Origin: Saccopteryx bilineata
Taxonomy: Eukaryota; Chordata; Mammalia; Chiroptera; Emballonuridae
Direction: 5' to 3'
DNA length: 64,000 bases
Assembly (NCBI RefSeq): GCF_036850765.1
Contig: NC_089493.1
Location: 126,300,239 to 126,364,238, forward strand
The stretch's first letter is position 1, and each line of letters begins with the position of its first letter. Under the pieces are notes generated by a model that ran no database searches, was not told the DNA's origin, and saw only the letters and a list, made by a program, of their open reading frames with translations. This document shows positions 22,937 to 34,250 of this stretch, in pieces. Made by a program: the position numbers and the translations under genes.

Positions 22937-23130
22937 CCTGACCTGTGGTGGTGCAGTGGATAAAGAGCATCAACCTGGAATGCTGAGGTCATCGGATCGA
23001 AACCCTGGGCCTGCCCGGTCAAGGCACATATGGGAGTTGATGCTTCCTGCTCATCCCCTCTCTCTCTCTCTGCCTTTCTCTCTCTCTCTCTCTCTCTTTC
23101 CTCTCTAAAATGATTAAAGTCTTAAAAAAA
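22937..23130 (+). mobile_element. tRNA-derived SINE (type C)
   Basis: The head 'cctgacctgtggtggtgcag' and 'gtggataaagagcatcaacc' are followed by 'ggtcaaggcacatatggg', 'gttgatgcttcctgctc', a long CT microsatellite at about 23057-23100 and 'taaaatgattaaag'. It lies just after a type D copy. The related copies are at 34042 and 54226. Confidence 0.85.
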
Positions 23131-23510
23131 TTTTAACAGAGAATAACTTATTAATATCAATGGAGAGTTTTAAAAGGCTTCACTTATTTTATCATTTAAA
23201 AAAACATTGATTTGCAACCAATGATAAAATCAGAATTATTAGAAGTATTTTGATTCCTTTAGTCTTCATGATAGAAAGTTTAAATCTTTCTTTGTGGAAC
23301 TCTTGTGCCCACTGTACAAAGAAAAATTATACAAGCTTGCTCCTCTCTCTTTTCTTCTCATTATTTTTTCTCTCTTGTATTAGCTAGATTTATCTCACAA
23401 CCAGAGTTGGGAGTAGGGTTAAGATGCAGGGTGTTTAGAATTAGAAAAGAGGAAAATAAAGAAGAACAAGCTCACTTTTTATTTGAAGGCATAGTTTTTA
23501 TGAGCTAAGT

Positions 23511-23711
23511 CAGTGTTTTTCAACCGCCAGTCTGCTAGAAAGTTCCTGCAGGTCTGTGAAAGAGTTAACCACCTCATGTTGTATGAAGATTACAGACCTA
23601 ATGATCTCATTCAAACTCATTTATGCTCAGGGCGATTTCTGCCTTAGCAGTCCCTGAAATAATTCTCCTATTTTCACTGGGCCCCAAGTGAAAAACGGTT
23701 GAAAACTACTG
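23511..23711 (+). mobile_element. non-autonomous hAT element, 201 bp
   Basis: The ends 'cagtgtttttcaacc' and 'ggttgaaaactactg' are imperfect inverted repeats (14 of 15 positions). They are flanked by perfect 8-bp duplications 'agctaagt' at 23503-23510 and 23712-23719, the hAT hallmark. It has no coding content and lies about 100 bp before the exon B acceptor. Confidence 0.9.
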
Positions 23712-23813
23712 AGCTAAGTAGTACTCCTCTCACAAAGAAACCCAGACTTGTGGAACTGAAGATATTTAGCATAAAAAAGGTAAATGCTTAATAATTTTTT
23801 AAAATTTCTTTAG

Positions 23814-23897
23814 GAAGAAGAAAGGCGTATGGCATCTGTTGTAGCCAAAAAGGAGGAAGAGAGGAAGCGGGAAAGTCACAGACAGTCCTTACTCAAG
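23814..23897 (+). CDS. LRRC49: LRRC49 exon B
   Basis: An 84-bp exon (28 whole codons, phase 0 at both ends) after acceptor 'atttctttag' and before donor 'AAG|gtattg'. It encodes EEERRMASVVAKKEEERKR and continues to QSLLK. This is a highly charged helix, probably a coiled coil just after the leucine-rich repeats. It joins in frame to exon A (...MKRVT|EEERR...) and to exon C. The donor lacks the usual purine-A-A-G-T pattern at its last positions and looks moderate in strength. A hAT element ends about 100 bp upstream and could overlap the branch-point neighbourhood only distantly. Confidence 0.9.
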
Positions 23898-24698
23898 GTA
23901 TTGTCTGCCATCTGCGTGCATGCATGTGTCCCCACACACAGGACACTGAAGCCGCCGGTCAGCGAGGAGGGTGGTCTCCAACTCTAAAATTGTCATGCCT
24001 ATCAATAAAATGGTTTTTATAAATACCCCTAAAACCTATATAAGTTTACTACTTATAAATAAACTTGTACTCTGAAATACAATATAATGCACATTATAAA
24101 ACACATGCAAAAGTTATTTTAAAAGGAAGACATAAAAATAAACATAACAAATTAGTTATAATTTGTTTCCACACTCGTGCATTCCCTCATGGCCTTTAAA
24201 GTTCTACATTTGAAAACTGTGTTAGATTCTCTGACATAGAGGTGGCAAAGGTTTTGAGGAATTTAGACATTGAAATTTTAAACTGGTTTTAAGTGATTTA
24301 GCACATTATATATTTCTTTCCTTGCATGAAATGTTTTATTTCAAAATATTTTATGTTAACATCACAAGGTATAATAAAGACAGCTTAAACCTAGTATCTT
24401 ATATTAATCTTCACACTATTCTAAAACTAAGGATATCACTCTGATAATCATTACTCATTCTTGTCTTATGTAGGTGCTTTTCTTTTTAAAATTAAAAACA
24501 TTAAGAATTAAAATTAAAATGGCATTTAGAATTTTTAAAATGACTAGTAGTGATACCAAGTTTATATGATAAAGTTCAGAAACAAGGGAACTTAGTGGTG
24601 TGATGGAAGTGATATATATCTTGATAGGGCTGTGATTACACAGCATATACATTTCTCAAAACTGATCAAAGTACATGTTTATCATATATTTTACTCTA
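23898..24698. other. intron, nothing recognised
   Basis: AT-rich intronic sequence between exon B and the L1 target site. I see no repeat head or exon. Confidence 0.5.
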
Positions 24699-24879
24699 GG
24701 AAAACTGTTCTTTTTTTTTTTTTAATAAATTTTTAGTAATGGTAATGGGATGACATTAATAAATCAGGGTACATATATTCAAAGAAAACATGTCTAGGTT
24801 ATTTTGTCATCAAATTATGTTGCAAACCCCTCGCCCAAAGTCAGATGTCCTCCGTCACCCTCTATCTAGTTCTCTGTGC

Positions 24880-24945
24880 CCCTCCCCCTCCCCCTAACTC
24901 TCTCCCTCCCTCCCTCCCATGTCCTCCCTCCCCCCCCCACCCTTG
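24880..24945 (-). repeat. G-rich polypurine tract of the L1 3' UTR
   Basis: On the minus strand this is a run of G tracts separated by A (for example 'ggggggggga' and 'gggaggggga'), with at least four G3+ runs in a short distance. That fits a G-quadruplex-prone tract. L1 3' UTRs commonly carry such a tract. The older L1s here have matching C-rich stretches at 40548-40600 and 38358-38400. Confidence 0.7.
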
Positions 24946-24985
24946 GTAACCACCACACTCTTGTCCATGTCTCTTAGTCTCATTT

Positions 24986-27900
24986 TTATGTTCCACCAAT
25001 GTATGGAATCATGTAGTTCTTGTTTTTTTCTGATTTACTTATTTCACTCCTTATAATGTTATCAAGATCCCACCATTTTGCTGTAAATGATCTGATGTCA
25101 TCATTTCTTATGGCTGAGTAGTATTCCATAGTGTATATGTGCCACATCTTCTTTATCCAGTCTTCTATTGAAGGGCTTTTTGGTTGTTTCCATGTCTTGG
25201 CCACTGTGAACAGTGCTGCAATGAACATGGGGCTACATGTGTCTTCACGTATCAATGTTTCTGAGGTTTTGGGGTATATACCCAGTAGAGGGATTGCTGG
25301 GTCATAAGGTAGTTCTATTTGCAGTTTTTTGAGGAACCACCATACTTTCCTCCATAATGGTTGTACTACTTTACAGTCCCACCAACACTGAATGAGGGTT
25401 CCTTTTTCTCCACAGCCTCTCCAACATTTGCTATTACCCATCTTGTTGATAATAGCTAATCTAACAGGAGTGAGATGGTATCTCATTGTAGTTTTGATTT
25501 GCATTTTTCTAATAACTAATGAAGCTGAGCATCTTTTCATATATCTGTTGGCCATTTGTATCTCTTCCTGGGAGAAGTGTCTGTTCATGTCCTCTTCCCA
25601 TTTTTTTATTGGATTGTTTGTTTGTTTGTTGTTGAGTTTTATGAGTTCTTTGTAAATTTTGGATATTAGGCCCTTATCTGAGCTGTCGTTTGAAAATATC
25701 AGTTCCCATATAGTTGGCTGTCTGTTTATTTTGATATCAGTTTCTCTTGCTGAGCAAAAACATTTAATTCTGATGTAGTCCCATTCATTTATCTTTGCCT
25801 TCACTTCTCTTGCCATTGGAGTCAAGTTCATAAAATGCTCTTTAAAACCCAGGTCCATGATTTTAGTACCTATGTCTTCTTCTATGTACTTTATTGTTTC
25901 AGGTCTTATATTTAGGTCTTTGATCCATTTTGAATTAATTTTAGTACACGGGGACAGGCTGTAGTCGAGTTTCATTCTTTTGCATGTGGCTTTCCAGTTT
26001 TCCCAACACCATTTGTTGAAGAGGCTTTCTTTTCTCCATTGTGTGTTGTTGGCCCCTTTATCAAAGATTATTTGACCATATATATGTGGTTTTATTTCTG
26101 GGCTTTCTATTCTGTTCCATTGGTCTGAGTGTCTATTTTTTTGCCAATACCATGCTGTTTTGATTATCGTGGCCCTATAATATAGTTTAAAGTCAGGTAT
26201 TGTAATGCCCCCAGCTTCATTCTTTTTCCTTAGGATTGTTTTGGCTATTCGGGGTTTTTTATAGTTCCATATAAATCTGATGATTTTTTGTTCCATTTCT
26301 TTAAAAAATCTCATAGGGATTTTGATGGGAATTGCATTAAATTTGTATATTGCTTTGGGTAATATGGCCATTTTGATTATATTTATTCTTCCTATCCAAG
26401 AACAAGGAATATTTTTCCATCTCATTGTATCTTTTTCGATTTCCCTTAACAATGCTTTGTAATTTTCATTATATAGGTCCTTTACGTTCTTTGTTATGTT
26501 TATTCCTAGGTATTTTATTTTTTTTGTTGCAATCGTGAAGGGGATTATTTTTTTGAGTTCGTTTTCTAATATTTCATTGTTGGCATATAGAAAGGCTATG
26601 GACTTTTGTATGTTAATTTTGTATCCTGCGACCTTACTGTATTGTTTTATTGTTTCTAATAATCTTTTTGTGGAGTCCTTCGGGTTTTCGATGTATAGGA
26701 TCATATCATCAGCAAAAAGTGATAGCTTTACTTCTTCTTTTCCGATATGGATGCCTTTTATTTCTTTGTCTTGTCTGATTGCTCTGGCCAGAACTTCTAG
26801 CACCACGTTGAATAAGAGTGGAGAGAGTGGACAACCCTGTCTTGTTCCTGATTTAAGGTAGAAAGTCCTCAGTTTTATGCCGTTTAATAGGATGTTGGCT
26901 GATGGGTTATCATATATGGCCTTTATCATGTTGAGATATTTTCCTTCTATACCCATTTTGTTGAGAGTCTTAAACATAAAATTGTGTTGTATTTTATCAA
27001 AAGCCTTTTCTGCATCTATTGATAAGATCATGTGGTTTTTGTTCTTTGTTTTGTTGATATGGTGTATTACGTTAACCGTTTTGCGTATGTTGAACCATCC
27101 TTGAGATTCTGGGATGAATCCCACTTGATCATGATGTATTATTTTTTTAATATGTTGTTGTATTCGGTTTGCCAGTATTTTGTTTAGTATTTTAGCGTCT
27201 GTATTCATTAGAGATATTGGTCTGTAGTTTTCTTTCTTTGTGCCATCCTTGCCAGGTTTTGGTATGAGGGTTATGTTGGCCTCATAAAATGTGTTTGGAA
27301 GTATTGCTTCTTCTTCAATTTTTTGGAAGACTTTGAGTAGAATAGGAACCAAGTCTTCTTTGAATGTTTGATAGACTTCACTAGTATAACCGTCTGGGCC
27401 TGGACTTTTATTTTTGGGGAGATTTTTAATAGTTTTTTCTATTTCCTCCCTGCTGATTGGTCTGTTTAGGCTTTCTGCTTCTTCATGACTCAGTCTAGGA
27501 AGGTTGTATTGTTCTAGGAATTTATCCATTTCTTCTAGATTGTTGTATTTGGTGGCATATAATTTTTCATAGTATTCTACAATAATTCTTTGTATTTCTA
27601 TGATGTCTGTGGTGATCTCTCCTCTTTCATTTTGGATTTTATTTATTTGAGTCCTGTGTCTTTTTTCCTTGGTGAGTCTTGCCAAGGGTTTGTCAATTTT
27701 GTTGATCTTTTCAAAGAACCAGCTCCTTGTTTTATTGATTTTTTCTATAGTTTTTCTGTTCTCTATTTCATTTATTTCTGCTCTGATTTTTATTATCTCC
27801 TTTCTTCGGCTGGTTTTGGGTTGTCTTTGTTCTTCTTTTTCTAGTTCCTTAAGGTGTGAAGTTAAGTGGTTTACTTCGGCTCTCTCTTGTTTGTTCATAT

Positions 27901-28812
27901 AGGCCTGAAGTGATATGAACTTTCCTCTTATTACTGCTTTTGCTGCATCCCAGAGACTCTGATATGTCGTATTTTCATTTTCATTTGTCTGTATATATCT
28001 TTTGATCTCTGCGCTTATTTCTTCTTTGACCCATTCATTTTTTAGAAGTATGTTGTTTAGTTTCCACATTTTTGTGGGTTTTTCCCCCTCTTTTTTGCAG
28101 TTGAATTCTAGTTTCAAGGCTTTATGATCAGAAAATATGCTTGGTACAATTTCAATTTTTCTAAATTTGCTGATATTGTCTTTGTGGCCCAACATATGGT
28201 CAATTCTTGAGAATGTTCCATGTACACTAGAGAAAAATGTATACTCTGTCGCTTTGGGATGAAGTGTCCTGTAGATGTCTATCATATCCAGGTGTTCTAG
28301 TATTTCGTTTAAGGCCACTATATCTTTATTGATTCTCTGTTTGGATGACCGATCTAGAGCCGTCAGCGGTGTATTGAGGCTCCAAGTATGATTGTATTTT
28401 TCTTAGTTTTTGTTTTAAGGTCAATAAGTAGCTGTCTTATATATTTTGGTGCTCCTTGGTTTGGTGCATATATATTAAGGATTGTTATGTCTTCTTGATT
28501 CAACTTCCCCTTAATCATTATGAAATGACCATTTTTGTCTCTGAGTACTTTTTCTGTCTTGTAGTCAGCATTATTAGATATGAGTATTGCTACGCCTGCT
28601 TTTTTTGGGGTGTTGTTTGCTTGGAGTATTGTTTTCCAGCCTTTCACTTTGAATTTGTTTTTATCCTTGTTGCTTAGATGTGTTTCTTGTAGGCAGCATA
28701 TAGTTGGATTTTCTTTTTTAATCCATTCTGCTACTCTGTGTCTTTTTATTGGTAAGTTTAATCCATTTACATTTAGTGTAATTATTGACACTTGTGGGTT
28801 CCCTACTGCCAT
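24986..28812 (-). pseudogene. L1 ORF2 (endonuclease and reverse transcriptase), one frameshift
   Basis: ORF2p nicks target DNA and reverse-transcribes L1 RNA. The start at 28812 opens MAVGNPQVSIITLNVNGLN, the endonuclease N-terminus, with 'QETH' about 40 residues in. After 149 residues the frame is lost near 28380, where one base is missing compared with the L1 at 3134. The remaining 1110 codons (28318-24986) are open. They contain the end of the endonuclease ('FSDH'), the reverse transcriptase with 'FADDM' at about 26706-26720, and a C-terminal Cys-rich block 'CWRGCGEKG' near 25420. Only this single lesion separates it from a full frame, so activity in this assembly is unlikely. A sequencing error at one base cannot be excluded. 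Confidence 0.92.
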
Positions 28813-29137
28813 TTTATAAATTGCTTTCTGTTAGTTTTGTATCTAGTTTGATTCTTCTCTTTTGTTTTTCTATCATTTGTTTTTGTTTGTTTGTGTTCCA
28901 TACTTCTTTCCTCTGTTACTACCTTTTTTAAGTCAAGTGTTTTTGTGGTGGTTTTTTTAAGGGTGGTTACCATTAGGTAATGAAAAGGGTACCTACCATA
29001 TTCATTGTAGTACCCTATCTTATAAGTATTTCTGCACTTCATCATCCTTTGCTACTGTTAATCTCCATCCTCTCCCCCCTTTTTTTCCTTTGTTGTCACA
29101 GTTTAAGTTTGGTTTTATTGTGTTCTTGGTGGAGCTG

Positions 29138-30133
29138 TTACTTGTGGTGTTGTTTTCTTTTGTTCTTTGAATCTGGTTGGAAAACCCCCTTTAGTATTTC
29201 CTGGAGTGGGGGCTTTCTGTTGATAAATTCTCTCATCTTTTCTGTATTTGTGAATGTTTTTATATCTCCTTCATACTTGAAGGATAGCTTTGATGGGTAT
29301 AGTATTCTTGGCTGAAAGTTCCTCTCTTTCAGGGCTTTAAATATTGGGGTCCACTCTCTTCTAGCTTGTAGAGTTTCTGCTGAGAAATCTGATGATAATC
29401 TAATAGGCCTTCCTTTATATGTTATACTCTTCTTTTCCCTGGCTGCCTTGAGAATTTTTTCTTTGTCATTGGTTTGTGTCATCTTTATTATGATGTGCCT
29501 TGGAGTGGGTTTGTTGGGGTTAAGAAAACTCGGTGTTCTGTTTGCTTCTTGAATTTGAGGCTTTAGTTCCTTCCACAGGCTTGGGAAGTTCTCATCTATT
29601 ATTTGTTTGAGTATATTCTCCATTCCATTTTCTTTGTCTTCTCCCTCTGATATACCTATTATTCTTATGTTATTCTTTCTGATGGAGTCAGACAATTCCT
29701 GTAGGGCTTTCTCGTTTTTTATTATTTTTGAGTCTCTTTCTTCTTCTCTCTGTTGTGCCTCAAGTTGTTTGTCTTCTGTTTCACTAATCCTATCTTCAAT
29801 CTGGGCTGTTCTGTTAGCTAAGCTTGTTACCTCGTTTTTCAGCTCGTGAATTGAGTTTTTCATTTCTGTTTGATTTGTTTTTATAGTTTCAATTTCCTTG
29901 GTAATATATTCTTTGTGTTCATTGAGTTGTTTTCTGATCTCCCTATATTGCCTTTCTGTGTTTTCTTGTATATCTCTGAGTATTTTTAAGATTTCTATTT
30001 TAAATTCTCTGTCATTTAGCTCCAAGGCTTCCAATATGTTAAGTCTTTTCTCCATAGATTTTTCCACATCTATTTGTGTTACCTCTCTTTCTTTTGTATC
30101 CATAATATTCGATTTCCTCTTTCTTATCGGCAT
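29138..30133 (-). CDS. L1 ORF1 protein (ORF1p), intact
   Basis: 331 codons from the ATG at 30133 (MPIRKRKSNIMDTKEREVT...) to a stop just before 29138, about the usual size of mammalian ORF1p. ORF1p is the trimeric RNA-binding chaperone of the L1 ribonucleoprotein. A basic N-terminus is followed by a long Glu/Lys/Gln coiled coil (about residues 35-150), then an RRM-like domain including 'NIRIIGISEGED', and a C-terminal domain with 'RPIRLSSDFSAETLQARREW'. About 325 bp separate it from ORF2. It is transcribed from the L1 5' UTR on the minus strand, antisense to the host gene. No broken codon is visible. Confidence 0.93.
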   Translation of the reverse strand: MPIRKRKSNIMDTKEREVTQIDVEKSMEKRLNILEALELNDREFKIEILKILRDIQENTERQYREIRKQLNEHKEYITKEIETIKTNQTEMKNSIHELKNEVTSLANRTAQIEDRISETEDKQLEAQQREEERDSKIIKNEKALQELSDSIRKNNIRIIGISEGEDKENGMENILKQIIDENFPSLWKELKPQIQEANRTPSFLNPNKPTPRHIIIKMTQTNDKEKILKAAREKKSITYKGRPIRLSSDFSAETLQARREWTPIFKALKERNFQPRILYPSKLSFKYEGDIKTFTNTEKMREFINRKPPLQEILKGVFQPDSKNKRKQHHK

Positions 30134-32493
30134 CTGAGGGTGGTCTTATTGATAGCACTAATTAGAATTAATAAAGAGTAAAAAGAAAAAAAAAAAAAAG
30201 GGTAAAACACCCCACAAAAAAAAACAGTAATAATTTATTATTTCCCCCTTTTTTTCTCTCTTCTCTTTCCCTCCTCTCCCCTCCTCAGGGAAATATCGTG
30301 CCTATAATGGAGGGCCTGATTTGGGGTGAAGAGTTCAAGGGGCAAAAAAAAGGGAGTAGGGACCTACAAAATTCAAAAAAAAAAAAAGGAAGAAAATCTT
30401 AGACAAGCATAAGATGATTTGCTTGTAAGTGATGGTCAACTAAGAGATATAATGAGAGGGATAAGAGGGAATCAGAAAAATGGACCAAAAAAGAATAATA
30501 AAGAAGAAAAAATAAAAATAATAAGTAAAAATCTGTTGTATTAAGTGGAGCGATGACTAAATACAATGGAGACCTTGGGTTGGGAGGACCCAAAATGCCA
30601 CAAAAATAAACAAACAAGAGAAAAAATAAATAAAAACAAAAGCAAAAAAGAGAAATAAAGCCAAAAAAAAAGCCTTGAGTCCCAAATTAACTAATTTGTT
30701 CGTGATTGAGGATTATATGGGAGGAAAGTACAATGAGAAAAGAAAAAACGAATAGAAAGGAAAAAATAAGAAAAAGAGAAAAACGAAGGAAGAAATAAAA
30801 TAGGAGGAGAAAAAAACAAAATAAAGCAAGACAAAAAAAAAAAAAACAAAAAAAAGACAAAAGAGGAGAGAGTGAGAGTTCAGTGTTTTGGAGTATAACC
30901 TTAAAGGAGGGTGAGGATGAAGAGGAAAAATAAAATGCAACACTCATGGGTAGTGTAGTTCAAGAAAGGGGAAGCATAAGATGGGCAGAGAATAGAAGGA
31001 CCGAGGTGGAGGAAATAAAGGCAAAAAGATAGAAGAAACAAACAACAACAACAACAACAACAAATTAGTGGATCAAGTTGTAAAGTCTGTGGGTTTTTCT
31101 TGATTTTGAGAGGTTAACTTCTTCCTTTTTCTTTTCTCTCCCTCTTCCTGGTCGGTGACTCTGTACCCCAGGCTCTGCCCCTGTGTCACTCTTAGGTAGG
31201 GATTTGCAGTTGATGGGATTCTATGGCAATGTCATATAATTGGCTTTAGTCTTGCTGGAAGTAAAGGCTTGTTGGCGTTTGCAGGGTCCAACGATGAGAG
31301 AGTTTGCTTTCCTGGATTCTCTCTCCTAGTCCCCCCTTTCTGAATTAGCAGCCTGGTGATCCAGCTATAAGGCTGCAACTGCTTCTGCCTGGGGAGTAAG
31401 AGGCTCAAAGAGCTAGGAAATCCCCACTCTATCCCCACTCAGTGCAAGGCTTTGGGAAAGGCTCTGAGAGTCAGGGCCTCCAGTGTAATCAGGCGGGGGT
31501 GGGAGTCAATTGTTGTCAAGGTGACTGTTCAGCGCCTATCATTTAGTTGGACCTCTCAACCCAGGCTTTCCACACTTTGTAGCCTGTTTTTGCAGGGAAG
31601 AAGAGGCACTAGTCTCTGCTTACGACTAGTGTAGTATAGACCTTATTATCTGTCAAGTCCTTCTTGTTAGCGTTTATCCCTGAATATGGAGGCTCTATCA
31701 ATCAGAAGTTGCCCCCGCCCCTTTAGCGAGAGGCACTAAAAAATATCACGCCTCTTGTCTTGGATCGCTGAACTGAGAGAGATCTTATCAATTAGAACCG
31801 AGGGTGCGCAGATTTTATGGGTTAAGCTAATTTCAGTGATTGGGTCGCAGCTGTGCTTCCGAAGGTATTTTAGGCTGCCTGCGTGCGCCCCTCCCCCAAC
31901 GCTTGATTGTTAGCTTGAATGGCTGGGTGAGGTGCCCCGCCCACGGAGAGAATCTCCCAAGCCTCTCCCGCTCGCCCCGCCGCTGGCGGCTGGACCGCAC
32001 CAGGCGCAGGATAATGGAGCCCCCTGGGTGTGCGGGCCAGCAGGGCGCCCTGGGCGCGTGGAATGCCCAAGGCACACGCGCGAATGGGGCGCTCCGGGCA
32101 CCGGTGGCCGGCAACCCCCACTCGCAGTGTGCGGGGCCGCTGGGAACGTCAGCGGTGCTCAACTGGACCGGGCGCGCGCGCGGCTGCTCGCGGGGGCTGC
32201 TCGCGGCGGCTGCTCACGTCGGCCGCTCGCGGCGGCTCGGGGTTCCCAAGTATATGGGCTGACTCACCACAGGCGCACTTCCTTGCGGTTTGAAAGAACG
32301 TCCCTGTGGTAGATTCCTCCACACCCTCGTCTCTCAGATTCAAGTGATAACAGTCCTTTTGCTATCAGTTTGTGTGGAACTCCGGAATGCTCCAAGGATA
32401 AATTTTTCTGTTTCTAGTTGATAAATTTGTTGTGATTTAGGGGAGAGCTGTCGGACGCGCTGCTCACAGCGCCATTTCCGTGACGTCACTCCC
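30134..32493 (-). promoter_or_regulatory. L1 5' UTR / internal promoter region
   Basis: 2.36 kb upstream of ORF1. The distal part (about 31830-32493) is CpG-rich with many GGCGC and CGCGCG words. The proximal part (about 30180-31060) is A-rich on the + strand, ending in a (CAA)n run at about 31041-31063. At the transcription-start end the palindrome 'tgacgtca' (a CREB/ATF-type site) lies at 32481-32488, next to 'gccattt' (complement 'aaatggc', a YY1-like core). Human L1 also has a YY1 site at its 5' end. Function here is inferred. Confidence 0.7.
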
Positions 32494-32507
32494 GGAAAAC
32501 TGTTCTT

Positions 32508-34025
32508 AAGCTAAAAAAAAAAAGAAAAACAACTTAGTCCCAAGTCCTCTCAGCTTAGGACTATTATTTCCGAAGCAGTTGGAGCCATCACTGAGGATGC
32601 CATGATCTCCTCACCTGGTGTTACCTCTGACCTGCTGACCCCTCCCACCCTGGTCTGTCCTCATTCCATTAATGAGATGTGCCTAAGCCCTCCTTGACAT
32701 CTCCACCTTTTTATTGATTTAGCCAATAAGATGTTCATCCTCCCTTTAATGGAATATCCCTAAGGGTTGGCTACAAACACATCGGTTTATAGGATATATA
32801 GTTGTGGGCAGTATTTTTTAAATTTATAGGAGCAAGATTTATCATTGTCAGATAATAGTACCGGCAAACTTTCTGACTGGTCGACTGCTGCATAAGTGAA
32901 TGAATGAATAACTGAACAAAAGCACATAAATAAGTAGACTAAAGCTCTCAAACCTAAAGAACACTTGTTTGAGCCCCAGGGCATGGAAAGGAAGAACAAA
33001 CCAAGAAATCCCATTATGATTTAGCTCTAAGCTGGTGTAAGTAGGGCCCACAAAGAGGCAATATACCGTATTTGACTCAACCTTTGAACTGAAATTTTTT
33101 TGTTAAATACCCAAGTCAGCTGCTTGTTATCACCAGCATTTTTGGAACTGTGACATTAAATTTTTGGCAAACATGTTTTTTAAATGTTTGGAAATTTTTT
33201 GTGAAAACTTCAAAAATAGCTGATGCTTCTCTTACAGTCACTAAATAGGACTCTTTAATTATGAGGGTTACTTAGTTTTAAATTTTTTTAATAAGAGGGA
33301 AAGCGTGGGAAATCAGGAGACGTGGGTCCTAGTCCTACCTCAGATCGGGGGTCATGACACCAAAGACCCTCGGTGGCTGGTTGCAGAGGGACAGGGAAGT
33401 GCACAGACACGCATCTTCTCCCTTCTGGCTCTCTGTCTGCTTCCCTCGCACGCTGGAGAAGGAGCGGAAGTAATAGTGCACACACTGGTGTGGAACTGCT
33501 TGGACTATGAGGAATGGACTCAAATGTAGAGCTGAAATTTGATGTCTTCTAAAATAATTGTCACAACACAGAATTGGCAGTGTACTGCCATCTAGCTTTA
33601 GCAACATGTCTGTAACTGTTGTGCCGAATGCATCTGTGATTACTGAGCACACAGCTTTCTCTGGGTGCCTCTTCTGCTTTTCTGCCTTGCAGAATTGCTC
33701 TCTTTTCTTTTGCTTCTTTTTTTCTTGCTCTACAGATATATCTAGTCCTTCTGTGTTCCCCTGAGTCCCACCTGACCCCAGGCTGCACTCCTATTTTAAA
33801 ATACGTCTTTCCTATTCCTGGACCCAAGAAAAAAAAATCATTCTCTTAGTCAACATGGTGTGTATCAGATTTTAATAGCCCAAGTAAAGGATGCTTAACT
33901 TTGGGGTAGGCATAGGAAAGTGTTTACGTTCTCAGAGTACCTTGTTATAAATTTGTCAATATACTCAGTGGTGTAAAGATATTTTACATATCTTTTCTAA
34001 GCCTTGCTTTATCTACCTCATTAAG
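32508..34025. other. intron, nothing secure
   Basis: About 1.5 kb with no exon. The run 32560-32830 has paired phrases ('attaatgagatgtgcctaag' and 'taatggaatatccctaaggg') and might be an old LTR-like repeat, but no ends are visible. Confidence 0.35.
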
Positions 34026-34041
34026 AATATTTCTTTCTGCC

Positions 34042-34234
34042 TGACCTGTGGTGGTGCAGTGGGTAAAGCGTTGACCTGGCATGCTGCGGTCGCTGGTTCA
34101 AAACCCTGGGCTTGTATAGTAAAGGAACATATGGAAGTTGATGCTTTCTGCTCCTCCCCCCCTTCTCTCTCTGTCTCTACAATGAATAAATAAAAAAAGT
34201 AAAAGACATTTATTAATAGTTATATGTATATATT
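34042..34234 (+). mobile_element. tRNA-derived SINE (type C)
   Basis: The head 'tgacctgtggtggtgcagt' and B box 'ggttcaaaaccct' are followed by 'gttgatgctttctgctcc', a CT tract and an A/T tail. A 16-bp target duplication 'aatatttctttctgcc' lies at 34026-34041 and 34235-34250. Confidence 0.95.
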
Positions 34235-34250
34235 AATATTTCTTTCTGCC

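Larger units (their letters stand above)
24713..32493 (-). mobile_element. full-length, nearly intact L1 LINE, antisense to LRRC49
   Basis: A complete 7.8-kb element on the minus strand: 5' end at 32493 ('gggagtgacgtcac'), a 2.36-kb 5' UTR, intact ORF1 (30133-29138), ORF2 (28812-24986) with a single frameshift, a short G-rich 3' UTR and a poly(A) tail (T-run at 24711-24723). The 14-bp target duplication 'ggaaaactgttctt' lies at 24699-24712 and 32494-32507. Near-perfect ends and long open frames mark a recent insertion. Antisense placement is the orientation usually tolerated in introns. Confidence 0.95.

Noticed and set aside
31833..32343. Arg/Gly/Ala-rich open frames and a CpG-island-like block
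   Set aside because: This is the 5' UTR of the young L1, inside its target duplication. It is not a host promoter or gene.
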